The notes: generated by a model not told the origin, from the sequence alone. A DNA stretch of 64,000 bases from Leptobrachium leishanense (GCA_009667805.1 CM019063.1:83169877-83233876), one strand, 5' to 3'; positions 1 through 11,754 are shown, numbered from the stretch's first letter. Numbers and translations are program-made.

Positions 1-146
1 AGGCCAGATTTAGCAGATCACCTTGGGGGAAATACAGACTGAATCCTGCAATCACTGAGCAGTAAATCATATCACCTGTGCTGTGCTTCACATATCTGCA
101 AACCTGGCGAGGCAGCGGGTCCTGAGGACAGGTTTGGGAAACACTG
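1..146. mobile_element. hAT (Charlie/MER5-like) fragment, cut by window edge
   Basis: The right end at 131-146 reads as the inverse of a CAGTGTTTCCCAAACC terminus, the typical end of Charlie/MER5-type non-autonomous hAT elements. The interior (cctgtgctgtgcttcacat, GTCCTGAGGACAGG) also fits that group as I remember it. The other terminus lies outside the window, so the target duplication cannot be checked. The small open frame over it has no recognisable product. Confidence 0.5.
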
Positions 147-159
147 GTCTAGAGCATGT

Positions 160-1387
160 CCGCCATGTAGTGTTGGTTCCAGTAGACAATCTTTCTACAG
201 GTCAAAATCCCCGCTTTGCAAAAAATAAAAAACACGGTCAACAGGTTTTGCCGCTACTGGTCTTAAAGCACAAAGGAAACATTATTACCTCAACGGGAGA
301 GGACCGGCTATACAGAAATCCAGGCTTTTAAAAGAACCAGGAGAGTTCCCAATCACACAGTCACCAAAGGCCTCACAAAAGCGAGGCCTCCCTTACTGGA
401 ATTTGTGTATAATGTCAGTTTATATAAAGGAGAGTATAGCATTTTCCTACACATTAACCCCCCCTTAGTCGAGTATGACAGGGGAAAAAAACCGTGATGC
501 AGAATATGGGAGAAATTCACCAAATCCTGCATCAACGAAAGCACATGGCTCAAAAACCATTGTGTATAGGGCATTCAGGCAGAACTGTGCATTTTTATAT
601 AAATTATACACAAAAAAAAGGGAGACCTGGTTAATTCATAACCTCAAAATATCTTCAAGAGGAAAGCACGCTTCCTTCATACACTGCTATTTGCACGCCA
701 TGTATTGTTCTGCTCGCATAGAAGAAAAGGGAGGTCTGCGTGAGGATTACGGGTTGCAGGGGAAAAAAATAATATATAAAAAAGGAATTTGCAAGAACTA
801 TAAGCTACCAGTACCTGCCATGAAAAGAAAAAATGTATGTACACACACTCTCAGCGGACTCATCTTTAAAATATATTTTATTGATAAAGACGAACACACA
901 CACTTTGTCAAGATCATATATTAATTAAAAGATAAATCAATCTGGAAATGCACGTGTATCTACACACCACACAGCCTGTACAGGTCAGGGAGTCTTCCTA
1001 GACAATTAAAAATAAAGAGGAAGTGTTTTATACACCGGTTTAGAATTTTATAGAGTAATTATGTAAATTAGGGTTTCATTTCCCGAGTAGTCCCACAAGC
1101 TTGGAATATGGCATTGAGCACTACAATACGGTCATAAACGGTGCTAGAAGAAAAAAAGCCAGGAACATTAAGTTGTCACAGCCAGAGACACACTGTTCCC
1201 TCACATTGGACTCTCCTTATGCTTCCAGTCTTTCAAGAAGTCTTTAAAAATGCATTACTTACTTTAGATAGAGATCAGCTCAGTCCATAATTCTCCCCAA
1301 TTGCACATTTCCTGATCTCCCCCATGCACCCCATTACTTCTCATACTCTGTCATTTATCCTCACCTCTGTGTGTCACCCCACTCTTA
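160..1387. other. AT-rich stretch, no gene seen
   Basis: I see no splice-flanked coding segment, RNA gene or terminal repeat here. Open frames are short and lack family resemblance. Likely old intergenic DNA. Confidence 0.5.
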
Positions 1388-1791
1388 GGCTAGGGTCAGA
1401 CGAGCGCATTGTGTGCGGACTGTGCGTCCGTGCACAACAGACGTGCTTTCTGACTGACGACAAGGTAGTGGCCACACGGTCTGTTTTTGTGACTGACGTT
1501 TTTTTTGACTGATGTAGATGGGAAATAATTTAATATGAAAAACCATTTTGTCCGTCAGAATACGTTCCATCACACACAAAGCTATGCGGAGGTGGCGCAC
1601 TCTGTGCGTCCGTTCTAGCGGTTTTACGTTCTTGCCTAACTTGCGTCAGTTTGCCGCGTCCGTTGTGCGTCCACACTTCTGTGCACACGTACTTCGTGTG
1701 TGGGTCTCTATTGATCATAATTGTATGTTACCGCGGACGTTAAAATGTGCGGCAACACGGACGTGATCACTTCGCTCGTCTGACCCGAGCC
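1388..1791. mobile_element. Harbinger/PIF-like MITE (GGCTAGGGTCAGACGAGCG family)
   Basis: Both ends carry an inverted repeat: GGCTAGGGTCAGACGAGCG at the left and its near-complement at 1772-1791. The flanking trinucleotides (TTA / TCA) fit a decayed 3-bp TWA target duplication. There is no transposase. Related copies sit at 2531, 3679, 27302, 35566 and 60237. Confidence 0.75.
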
Positions 1792-2530
1792 TCAGAGTGT
1801 AAGATCTTGACCCGCTTTCCCCATCGTTCTCGGTGTTAAATTTTAGGGGGTGGAGGTTGTCCTACCCATTGTACAACGACATGGCACACGTTAGCGCTTT
1901 AAAAATAATTTTAATCAACGCTTCAATGAATAGCTCACTTCCCTCATGTTAAGAGAATAAATATGGAGTTGGGAAAGTTTTAATTAAATGTCACACATCT
2001 AAATATTTACATCTCATAAAATATCCTCATTTTCCCAATGAATTTCCAGAGAAGGGGGGGGGGGGAGCTACACAGACTACAGACTCCGCAATATGGGGTT
2101 AAATTCTCCTACTTGCAAGAACAAAGCAAAATTCCTGCAATGGAAAGGGGGGGGGAACCTACTTGGCTTGATTTGTGAGAACAAAGTGTGCACTTTACAA
2201 GGAGGAAACAGGACAGAGCTCACACAGAGAGGTTCCCGACAACAATCTGCCTTCTCTGTAGGTATTTGCAGGACAAAAATGTAACCCTTTAATTGCCATT
2301 ACACTACCGCCACCTGGAAAAAAAAAAAAAAAAAAAAAAAAAAAAGGAACCAAGAGAAAATATTAAGATTTTTCCACCTATACGTCAAAATCCTGTAGTT
2401 TAAGATATAATGGATAGTGGAGTGAATATAGAATTTCCTATATTTAACCACAAAATCTGTCAAGACTATGGATATTTTTCCCAATCCCGTTTGGTGTAAA
2501 TCATGCAAACAGAGTAGTGTTTACGAATAA
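1792..2530. other. No gene; homopolymer tracts
   Basis: Contains a G tract at about 2055-2066 and an A tract of about 26 at about 2319-2345. No coding or RNA feature recognised. Confidence 0.4.
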
Positions 2531-2779
2531 GGCTGGCGGCACACGAGCGCACTTATGCTTTTGTGCGCCCGCACTTCCCGGCGTCTGTGCCGTTTTGACA
2601 GGGAGGGCCAACCACCAGACGTGAAAAAGCTCTCCCCGTCAAAAAGCTAGACGGTCGCTGACAGGGATACAAAGCGCAATCCTCCATAGGAGCATCGCGA
2701 GAGCACAGAGTGGAAGGAACGTCCACTCTCACGGACGTTCCTTCCTCTCTCTCTGAGAAACGCTCGTGTGCCGCCAGCC
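2531..2779. mobile_element. Harbinger-like MITE with TAA target duplication
   Basis: A perfect 19-bp terminal inverted repeat (GGCTGGCGGCACACGAGCG at the left, complement at 2761-2779) is flanked on both sides by TAA (2528-2530 and 2780-2782). The element is 249 bp and non-coding. Confidence 0.85.
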
Positions 2780-3678
2780 TAAGCTATAGCCACGTACTAG
2801 TCCTTGGGTTTCTGGGCACACAAAACCCTCCCTTGAGGAAAAAAATCCTTCAGATAGTCGAAAAGTGGGCTGACTTTCCTAAAAATTGGATTAGTAAAAA
2901 GAATTAAAAAAAAAATAAATAAAAAAAAAAAGGGAGTTCGAAGCACCCCCCCCCCCTTCGAACCTAAATTACTCGTGGAATTTTAACTTCTGGCTGATAC
3001 ATTCCAGCATTATAAAATATATTCTAGTGTGCCTGGATAGTAAAGAAAAAAGAAGTGGTGTGTTTGGCTGCTACGATTCACATGTCAACACTGTACTGAA
3101 GGTTTAAGGGCCTGGGTAGGTTAAGGAAGGAGGAATGTGTAAACATTGTGTACTTTAATGCAAGTTAATCCATATAAACATACACCATGATGTATGTTGA
3201 TGCCTTCCTAAAAAGGTCCCTTAGAAGAAGGTCTTCCCTTTAAGTGAAACCTATGTGTTAGCTCGAGCAGGGTCCTCTTCTCCCCATTGTTCCCTGTGGA
3301 TCTAGCTTGTATGTACATTCGGTTGCTTTTTTTCCCAGCATTATGGAATGTGTTGGAACTTTATAAAAAGGATTGCAATTGGCTGGGCAAAAGTTCAGTG
3401 TTGCAGCAATTCTGATTAAGGTCATCAATCCACAGATGTAAAAATAAACACTGGCAGGCGATGTTACTGCGAACAATGCTGGACTATGGCGAACAAGAGT
3501 AACGCCAACGTTCTTCTGTAAAAAAACAGTAGGGATTCTCAGTTTACCGTTTCACCGGTGTTTGCATCAGTTGATACAGTTCAGAGATTTTGAAGTGGAG
3601 ATCTCCACAGAGCGCTCATACAAACTAGGGTGAAAAGAAACGCTGGACAACTGCATCCTAAGCACCAGTGAAACATAT
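2780..3678. other. No gene seen
   Basis: AT-rich DNA with A tracts and a C tract near 2946-2956. Nothing recognisable. Confidence 0.4.
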
Positions 3679-3955
3679 GCCAGTGTCAGACGAGCGCACT
3701 AGGTGCGTCCGTACTGGCGTGCCTCCCGGCGTCCGTCGCAGCGTTGTGATGCTTTGATAGGGCCGGTCACACGCTGTACACGTATTGCGCACGCTAAAAG
3801 CTTCCCTGTCAAAAGGCTAGAGGCGCGTTGGGGAGGGGGGGGTGTAAATAAATTCAAGCCTTGCAGCGAGGCGGCCAGACGGGCATCTAGTGGAAGGAAC
3901 ATTCACTCTCAGGGCTGTTCCTTCCGCTCTTAAAAACGCTCGTCTCACCCCAGCC
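3679..3955. mobile_element. Harbinger-like MITE, diverged copy
   Basis: The right end is the complement of GGCTGGGGTGAGACGAGCG followed by TAA. The left end (gccagtgtcagacgagcg) is a mutated version of the same repeat. Same family as 1388-1791, and non-coding. Confidence 0.7.
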
Positions 3956-4009
3956 TAAAGCAGGAACTATAGCGAAACAAAAGGTGGAAAGTACAACCTA
4001 TTAAATAGT

Positions 4010-4690
4010 GATAGAAAGTAGTCACCTGGGTGGCTATATCAAAGGGAGCATATTAAAACATAACCTTTATTGGTATGATTAAAAGAGATAATGGTGTTCA
4101 CAAAACAATGTAAGGAAACAAAAATAAATCTGATACATATGATAACTGGGTATCCACTGGAATTCTAGTTATAGAATAAGCCCTTTAGTTTGTCAGACAA
4201 TAAAAAGCGACATTTGAGTTTCACAATAAGTCATAGCAATCTGCAGGATATTAAAAACAGATGGTTCCAAAAGCAAACAAAAACATATTTGTCAACATCA
4301 TAAACCTGTTTAAAAACACTGAAAATCCACCCGGAAGGTGACAGCCTTACATATAAGACATTCATACCAGCTTGTCCTGCCCTTATCCGGTTAGCGGCTG
4401 CTACCTGTGGAGGACTTTATGGCTCAGACAGGAACAAACTATTCTCACAATACCTTAGAAATCCAGGGTTCTGGCAGCCACAGCCTCCTAGAACTTTCAT
4501 TTTATTATTTTTTTCTCATTCTAGTCATAAAAAAGGATTGCCTGGCTCCCAAGATGAAAATAGATTTGTTAAGTCCCCTATAAAGCAAGAACACGGTGAC
4601 GCAAGGACGATACTCTGACTCCTGCAGTAATATGTACTCACGGCTACGTTTTGACCTTCATCAGAAGCCAAAGAACTGGGCTAAACAATA
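4010..4690 (-). mobile_element. Old Penelope-like pLTR relic (approximate limits)
   Basis: On the minus strand a degenerate hammerhead-like block (core at 4658-4664) is followed by AT-rich non-coding sequence, as in the better preserved pLTRs of this window. No target duplication was identified and the limits are approximate. Confidence 0.4.
4641..4670 (-). ncRNA. Degenerate hammerhead-like motif
   Basis: The minus strand reads CTGATGAAGGTC then AAAACGTAGC. The CUGAUGA core is intact but the GAAAC half is changed to AAAAC, so this copy is probably inactive. It is recognisable mainly by comparison with 5462-5500 and 54958-54995. Confidence 0.4.
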
Positions 4691-4744
4691 CTAAGGGTTG
4701 TGGCATCAGCATTTTTCAATCTCTACATTTTACAGAGACTTGAG

Positions 4745-4920
4745 GGTCTATTCACAAAGCACAGAAATCAGGTGCAATTTCGTCTCTTTATGGTTCACGG
4801 TAATTCGCCGCATTTCAGTAATTCCATTTCACTATTTAGCGATTGGGCACCGTATTTTGGAGAAAAGGGAGCCGCCAAAGCGGTTATAGGACGTCGTCGA
4901 AAACAGACGAATTAGCATTG
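4745..4920. repeat. Interspersed repeat 'GGTCTATTCACAAAGC' fragment
   Basis: The segment with gagggtctattcacaaagc and attttggagaaaagggagcc resembles segments at 15478-15600, 19150-19250 (inverted) and 39630-39775. Non-coding, probably an old MITE. Confidence 0.4.
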
Positions 4921-5159
4921 CTAAAAAACAAAGCTCACCAGATAAGGAAACTATTTTTTGCGCTATGTATATACAGTAGTAACTTCGGATATTACTTATC
5001 GGTAATACAGGATTGGAGGTTTAGGTATGTCCACTGTCCAGACAAAAGTCCGATGCAAGCAAGAGGTGGGGCAGATAAAAACTCGAGAAAGGAAGCGGTA
5101 TTCGGGTAATCCTCCGAAATAACCTGCAGCGTTCTCCCGTTCTTATCTTGCAATGTGAA

Positions 5160-5510
5160 TCACTCAAAGAGAGCACAAAAAACAAGCGCTCACATAGCGC
5201 AATAACTCCTTATATAGTAAAAAATCGTATAGAGACTACAGCCAAATTAGCACTCACTGAGGTTGGAGCCTGTCAGATCATTAAGCTCATTTCATACGCA
5301 TGGGTGTTTATTTTTTAGGCAAAAACACCTAAAAATGCCCCTCTGGTTGTTGATTCCAGGATATAGTGGCTCAATATTCCAAAGAGAGGCCCAACAGGTA
5401 AAATACCAAACATTTAATGGATAAAATACATCTAAAATATATGCATAAAATAGCAAGAACTACGGAGACGCGTTTCGGCCATATGCCTTCATCAGTCAGT
5501 GTATCTTAGC
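5160..5510 (-). mobile_element. Penelope-like pLTR fragment (approximate limits)
   Basis: A minus-strand pLTR-like segment beginning at the hammerhead-like motif 5462-5500 and running toward lower coordinates as AT-rich non-coding DNA. Ends and target duplication are not resolved. Confidence 0.45.
5462..5500 (-). ncRNA. Hammerhead-ribozyme-like motif
   Basis: On the minus strand CTGATGA (5489-5495) is followed by an extra A, stem II GGC/GCC around a 5-nt loop, then GAAA (5473-5476) and ACGCGT, which can form a very short stem III. Stem I can pair ACTGA with TCCGT with one mismatch. This is the minimal type I layout known from Penelope-like retroelements. Activity is not shown. Confidence 0.55.
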
Positions 5511-5756
5511 ATTGCTGAATTCTGCCGAACTGCAAAAAAATTATAATATAGACTCCTATTCTACTAATAGGGGGGGGGGGGGGAGAGAGATATATTTTGC
5601 AGAAAAATAAGAATGGTCGTAAAAAGATTACTTTTTTCCTACATCGAAACCGAAAGGGATTCGCCTGTTTAAACCTGCTGTCAAGTTGAAACACAGAAAA
5701 TCAGGGTTTGCCAGAATTTCGGTGCAATTCAGCATTCTGTAAATAGAAGACACTTC

Positions 5757-6444
5757 GGGCCCTATTACAATCTTCGCGTTAAAACGCACGTGCAACACGT
5801 GAATTTGTGTGCCCAGCGTTAAACATTAATGTGCCTAAAGCAACGCTGAAATTACAATCCTCGCACATTTTCTCATCCGTCGAGCAATAACGCGCGTAAA
5901 ACAGACGCGCACAAACCAGTGTGCGGACTGGTTTTTTTTTCACGCAATTCAGCCAATCAGAATTAAAGAGCCACAATTGTCTCACGTTAAGTTTTTGCGC
6001 CTGTCAAAGTCAATCTGCGCATATATGCTGCATCAATAATAAATGCACGCACAACTTCTCAAATTTATTGGTTTGGTATGTGTAGAATGTGTAACTATAC
6101 TTTGCTGCGTATTTTTTTTTGGGCTGGTGTATTTGGGTTCGGCCAGGTTGATAGGAGTTGCTAAAATTATGCACGCAACGTCTATCCGTTAATTCCTGCG
6201 CATAGATTGTAATACCATCCGCGTACCAGCGCACAAACGCATTGGCGCTCACAATGTTAAGTATAGCACGCGTGCAGTACAGTAAGCTCGCACAGCGTTC
6301 GCGCATGTTCACCCGCGGTAGACGTATACGCGCGTTTATTGCGCTGACAATGTAATCCGACGTTCAGCGCAAAGGGTTTTGCCCCTCGCGATAATGCGTT
6401 TTTGCGCCAGCGTAAACGTATGCGCGAAGATAGTAATAGGGCCC
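5757..6444. mobile_element. Large foldback MITE (GGGCCCTATTACAATC ends)
   Basis: It begins GGGCCCTATTACAATCTTCG and ends with the inverse (cgaagatagtaatagggccc), giving terminal inverted repeats of about 22 bp over 688 bp. The interior is CpG-rich with many gcgc motifs and has no coding content. No clear target duplication is visible. Confidence 0.7.
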
Positions 6445-7112
6445 GTTAGTCTTCTATGGGACAATTGCGCTATATTTGGCAAATTGAATAGATGACCTAG
6501 TTCGAAATTGCACTGAATGGTGAAATTCAGTGTCCGGGTCCAAATTTGGACGTTAGGGAAAACCCCTCTGGAGAAATACACCTGTTGCCCTAATTAATTA
6601 TGCTCCTTGAACCGAACCCCCCCCCCCCCCACAGACACAAAAGAATTCCAATAATTACAGATTCGGTGTAAAAATTGGCTTGAAAATATTTAGGTTTAAT
6701 TCCAGAATTAAAAAGTGCAGAACCGATTAAAAATTGGTAATAATATTAGTTTTCAGCATTACAAGGCACCGCTGGATTTCTCAGATATTACCAATCAGGT
6801 CCACTGGTGGACTAGAGAAAATACTGTGTAGGAGAACCAGGCGGGTGTTTTTATTTGTTTAGTAACTTTTACCAGATTTAGGTCATGGTGCCAAAACAAG
6901 ATTTTCCTGATCTGAAGCTTTTATTCCCTTGAGCACGCCTATCGTACTTAAAAGTCCACAGACCTCTCCTTCCAACCAAAAAGCAAGCGATTTCCGCACC
7001 AGCCAAGTCCCTGTGCTGACCTCGGCTGCGGTTATAAAGGGGCTTAGAAGTCACATGCATCTCGGTCAGACGGAGAAGTCTGCAGACTTTTCTTTGAAGT
7101 GGGAATAACTTG
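6445..7112. other. No gene seen
   Basis: AT-rich with a C tract at about 6617-6630. No feature recognised. Confidence 0.4.
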
Positions 7113-7292
7113 CAGGTTTATTCAGAGAGCGTGAAAAGCAGGAGAATGACTGAGAATTAAAAATTCTAGGTCAAAATAGTCGATTTGGAAAGTGAGACGA
7201 AAGGGAGAATTTCTCTGGTTTGGTTATTTTGACCTAGAATTTTTCATTCTCCAGTCATTCTCCTGCTTTTCACCGCTCTCTGAATAACCCTG
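7113..7292. mobile_element. Small palindromic MITE (CAGG...TTATTCAGAGAGC)
   Basis: Nearly the whole 180 bp is an inverted repeat: the left arm with tattcagagagcg and aaaagcaggagaatgact is mirrored at 7240-7292. A TTG trinucleotide flanks both ends. It resembles 11305-11444 and 39904-40036. Confidence 0.7.
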
Positions 7293-7727
7293 TTGTTGTT
7301 AATGGTGAGAAGTAAATAATGGATGAAAATTCAGAAAATACTTAAAACATGTGAAAAAAAAAAAAAAAAAAAAAGTTACTAGCATGTCCATAAAAATAAT
7401 AAGACATGGTCAATGATTATTGTCTGCAAATACAGCCTTACAGAGACCCAATGTATTCATGTAGCACATCAATAAACAGTCTGCAAGTTACATGTGGAGT
7501 GATTATATGGTCTCATCGTTTAATCGCAAATAGGCTGTATAAACGGGTTATATAATCAAAGAAGGTTTAAAACGCCTGTATAAAGTAACGCTGGAGAAAG
7601 GACAGATTTATCCGAATGAGATTAGCAGAGGAATAATAATATGTATCAGACCTGATAAAACATTAAAATTCATGAATGTGTAGTCTAAAAGATCAGAGGG
7701 CAACATTTCTGACCAGGGCAGGTAGGG
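7293..7727. other. No gene seen
   Basis: AT-rich sequence with an A tract near 7355-7375. Confidence 0.4.
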
Positions 7728-8240
7728 AAGGGACCTGGGATGGGACCGGGGGAAAAGAAAGATGGGACCGGGGGAAAAGAAAGATGGGACCGGGGGAAAA
7801 GAAAGATGGGACCGGGGGAAAAGAAAGATGGGACCGGGGGAAAAGAAAGATGGGACCGGGGGAAAAGAAAGATGGGACCGGGGGAAAAGAAAGATGGGAC
7901 CGGGGGAAAAGAAAGATGGGACCGGGGGAAAAGAAAGATGGGACCGGGGAAAAGAAAGATGGGACCGGGGGAAAAGAAAGATGGGACCGGGGGAAAAGAA
8001 AGATGGGACCGGGGGAAAAGAAAGATGGGACCGGGGAAAAAAGATGGGACCGGGGGAAAAGAAGATGGGACCGGGGGAAAAGAAAGATGGGACCGGGGGA
8101 AAAGAAAGATGGGACCGGGGAAAAAGAAAGATGGGACCGGGGAAAAAGAAAGATGGGACCGGGGAAAAAGAAAGATGGGACCGGGGAAAAAGAAAGATGG
8201 GACCGGGGAAAAGAAAGATGGGACGGGGGAAAAAGAAAGA
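7728..8240. repeat. 22-bp minisatellite, about 23 copies
   Basis: Tandem units of GGGACCGGGGGAAAAGAAAG plus AT, nearly all purine on the plus strand. Small length changes between units (21-22 bp) keep long frames open on both strands. Those frames are repeat artefacts, not genes. Confidence 0.95.
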
Positions 8241-8850
8241 TTTGGCAAAATTACTTTATGAACTTTCCAGAAATATATAATTTTTTACAATCTCATTAAA
8301 AGGCATCTCATGGTATCTGGACTTCAAATGGAGTCATTTCCCCTTTAATAGGTATACAGGAGGGCACATCACTGGGTTTTATAGGGAGCCCCAGATGGGC
8401 ACAAAAGCAGGGACACCACTCCAGCACCTGGTCTACTCACCTGGGCAGCTCAGACCAAAGCTAGACAAATGTAAGGCAAATCAAATGAACCAGTAAGACA
8501 ACCTGGAAGCCACCTACAACTTTTAGTGGCCACATAAAAGGCTTTTATAGATTTTTTATATAAATTAACCCAAATATGTAGGAGCCAGAGGTGACATTGT
8601 AGGAGCCCCTGGTCACCCGAGTGTGCCAAGCCCTGGCTTAGAGTCAAGGTGACCCGAAATATTACCGAAAATAATCCACAAGATCCAGAAAGTGAAGCAC
8701 TTGACCCACTGGAAAACACAGGCGTATTGTAGAAGGTAATGCCACCCCTCCCCCAGCAGGAGGAACAGGTCCCACCGGTCTGTGGAATCTCGGGGAAGAT
8801 CTGGATACATTGTATCTAGGGCTGATCACACCGGGCAGCGCGAGCTTCTC
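8241..8850. other. No assigned gene
   Basis: Mixed sequence. A perfect-looking donor (CAG then GTGAGT) lies on the minus strand at about 8440, but I could not match an exon to it. No repeat termini recognised. Confidence 0.3.
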
Positions 8851-8856
8851 ACCTAC

Positions 8857-9140
8857 ACGAGGGTCTCCTGGTCAGGACCTCTGTGTCCTCAGGGCCTGAT
8901 CCAATGAGCGGGAGCCCAGCACGGTGTCCCAGGAGCTCGGCGCCTGGACCTCTGATGCCTTGGACAATCCTCTGAGAGTGACTTGCTGGAGATACGGTGC
9001 AGCCTTCCAGTCCTTCCCCCACCTCTCCTGGGGGCAGGGCGGAGCAGCAAGATCTACACCTGAAACTGGGGAGGGGAGACAGAGAGCAAACTGGTTTCAG
9101 GTCTGGGATCAGCTGCTTTCCGACAGCGACAGCCTGCACT
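8857..9140 (-). promoter_or_regulatory. GC-rich block: possible promoter / first exon (minus strand)
   Basis: This is about 60% GC with about a dozen CpG dinucleotides, unlike its AT-rich surroundings, and has a GGGCGG box and a CCAAT motif. On the minus strand the block ends in TAG followed by GTGAGAAG, a plausible splice donor. In vertebrates OCLN commonly lies downstream of MARVELD2 in the same orientation, so this could be an OCLN 5' untranslated exon. That is inference from synteny, and no occludin coding sequence is visible. Confidence 0.25.
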
Positions 9141-9172
9141 GTATTGTATTGTATTGTATTGTATTGTATTAT
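9139..9172. repeat. (GTATT)n microsatellite
   Basis: About six perfect pentanucleotide units. Confidence 0.9.
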
Positions 9173-9289
9173 TATGCTGCTTTATTTGTATGTAGGAAGA
9201 GGAGGAGAAACAATCAGGTGAAAAACCCAACAACTCATCACATGACCAGAAAGTGCTAGTGATATGTCACAGTGGTATAATATATGGTG

Positions 9290-10500
9290 AACTGTGCCTG
9301 GTGACATCTCATGGTGGTGTAACAGCTGCCATACTGTGCCTGGTGACATCTCATGGTGGTGTAACAGCTGCCATACTGTGCCTGGTGACATCTCATGGTG
9401 GTGTAACAGCTGCCATACTGTGCCTGGTGACATCTCATGGTGGTGTAACAGCTGCCATACTGTGCCTGGTGACATCTCATGGTGGTGTAGCAGCTGCCAT
9501 ACTGTGCCTGGTGACATCTCATGGTGGTAACAGCTGCCATACTGTGCCTGGTGACATCTCATGGTGGTGTAACAGCTGCCATACTGTGCCTGGTGACATC
9601 TCATGGTGGTGTAACAGCTGCCATACTGTGCCTGGTGACATCTCATGGTGGTGTAACAGCTGCCATACTGTGCCTGGTGACATCTCATGGTGGTGTGTAA
9701 CAGCTGCCATACTGTGCCTGGTGACATCTCATGGTGGTGTAACAGCTGCCATACTGTGCCTGGTGACATCTCATGGTGGTAACAGCTGCCATACTGTGCC
9801 TGGTGACATCTCATGGTGGTGTAACAGCTGCCATACTGTGCCTGGTGACATCTCATGGTGGTGTAACAGCTGCCATACTGTGCCTGGTGACATCTCATGG
9901 TGGTGTAACAGCTGCCATACTGTGCCTGGTGACATCTCATGGTGGTGTAACAGCTGCCATACTGTGCCTGGTGACATCTCATGGTGGTGTAACAGCTGCC
10001 ATGCTGTGCCTGGTGACATCTCATGGTGGTGTAACAGCTGCCATGCTGTGCCTGGTGACATCTCATGGTGGTGTAACAGCTGCCATACTGTGCCTGGTGA
10101 CATCTCATGGTGTGTAACAGCTGCCATACTGTGCCTGGTGACATCTCATGGTGGTGTAACAGCTGCCATACTGTGCCTGGTGACATCTCATGGTGGTGTA
10201 ACAGCTGCCATACTGTGCCTGGTGACATCTCATGGTGGTGTAACAGCTGCCATGCTGTGCCTGGTGACATCTCATGGTGGTGTAACAGCTGCCATGCTGT
10301 GCCTGGTGACATCTCATGGTGGTGTAACAGCTGCCATACTGTGCCTGGTGACATCTCATGGTGGTGTAACAGCTGCCATACTGTGCCTGGTGACATCTCA
10401 TGGTGGTGTAACAGCTGCCATACTGTGCCTGGTGACATCTCATGGTGGTGTAACAGCTGCCATACTGTGCCTGGTGACATCCAATGGTGGTGTAATAACT
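9290..10500. repeat. 42-bp minisatellite, about 29 copies
   Basis: Unit contains CCTGGTGACATCTCATGGTG and TGTAACAGCTGCCATACTGT. Most copies are identical, with a few missing 2-6 bp and an A/G variant in 'catactg'. Because 42 is a multiple of three and the unit lacks stops, several frames stay open, including one of 578 codons. I treat these as artefacts. Degenerate units continue to about 10590 and reappear at 13785-13985. Confidence 0.95.
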
Positions 10501-10691
10501 GATAGACTGTGCCTGGTGACATCTCATGTGGTTAATGACAGCAGGCTGTACCTGATGGCATCTCATGTCATCTCAGACTGTACCTACTGTGCAAGGAGTT
10601 TTGATGCCCTAGGTATAATCACATTTTGGCACCCCCCACCATCCTCTTGCACTGGGCCCTTCCAGGTCCACAATGTTGACTCTAGAAACTC

Positions 10692-11304
10692 AGGTCCCTA
10701 TTCCATTGTTTGTGCTAAAATGGGAACTAACGGGCAAACTCTGTGCCTGCAGGTTTCCTGTAGCATTCCCATTTTAGCACGATATTCCTGGCAGGCGATA
10801 CCTTGGCACCTTGCCCCGGAACGCAGCGCTAACCCCTGGGAAACTCGCGGTAGCGCTTCTGCGCTGCCACGAGTATGTCCTCCTGGGGTCCAAAGCACTC
10901 CATGGAGGTTTGCGCTTCTGGGCCACGAGCTCTGCTTTTGCTCTTGCGAGATCACGCAGCGCTGCAGAGTGATAACAGAGGGAGACTAGGAGCTATTTCT
11001 TCCCAGTCTCACTCTTCTCCCAGGGACAAGAAGCGGCGGATCAGGCCACTCTTCTTGATGTAGGGTGAGTACGGGATTTATTGGTGGGGGGGGGGGGTTA
11101 GGGGGTGCTGAATGATTTTGCAAAAGTTTAGCACCACCTTTTAAGAGTAGCTAAAATATTGCCTTGCACGTCCCGGCGGTAATCAGCGCTAGGACTTTGT
11201 AATACCTTACTTATCGAAGTGCTAATGACTGCGCTCCCCATACTAAGTATGGGATGTGCAAAGTACACTAAGCGCGCAGAAGCTAGCAATCACTGATACA
11301 CTAA
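10692..11304. mobile_element. Interspersed repeat family X ('GGTCCCTATTCCAT'), copy 1
   Basis: It begins with a variant of GGGCCCTATTCCAT and contains blocks shared with other copies: 'ggagactaggagctattt', 'cccagtctcactct', 'aagaagcggcgga' and a poly-G tract. Similar segments occur at 16222, 21478-23003, 44690 and 52370. It has no coding capacity I recognise and is probably a long MITE. Confidence 0.6.
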
Positions 11305-11444
11305 CAGGTCTATTCACTAAAGGTCAAACTGCAAAACCAGAAACATTCTCCCATTTATCTCACTTTCCAAATCAACTAATTGGTCTAGATTGTTCTCTTC
11401 TCCTGCCAATTCTCCTGGTTTTCACCTTTTAGTGAATAACCCTG
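11305..11444. mobile_element. Small palindromic MITE (CAGGTCTATTCACTAAAGG)
   Basis: Terminal inverted repeats CAGGTCTATTCACTAAAGG and cctttTAGTGAATAACCCTG enclose a nearly palindromic 140 bp. Same family as 39904-40036. Confidence 0.7.
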
Positions 11445-11754
11445 TATGTGATTTCTTATAGGTTTAGCTTCGGGAAGGTAATATGGGGTGCATGCGTTAA
11501 CCCCTTCACTGCTGAGCCATTTCACCTCTGTGTGCTGAGCTAATTTTTATCGTTTTGTGCTCATCATATTTAAATGTGATTTGAAGTTGAACAAAAATAA
11601 TTTTCGCGTGTATTTTGGTGCATTTTAAAAAAAACTTCTGTATAAACCACTGAACTTGCTTATGGCGTGGGAAATGAGAAGGTGAGTAAAGGCAGTGGTT
11701 TTGCTAATTTTATACGTGACAAATGGACAATGCCATCACTTTGGAACAGAAAAT

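Noticed and set aside
7676..8299. Long overlapping frames of 170-207 codons on both strands
   Set aside because: They are translations of the 22-bp minisatellite, with no other coding evidence.
8440..8450. A perfect splice donor on the minus strand as evidence of an exon
   Set aside because: No acceptor or coding segment could be paired with it, and isolated donors are common by chance.
9290..10500. CRISPR-like array
   Set aside because: The units are contiguous with no unique spacers, and the window is eukaryotic.
9182..10989. Frames of 446 and 578 codons
   Set aside because: Explained by the stop-free 42-bp repeat; no start context, splice signal or family match.
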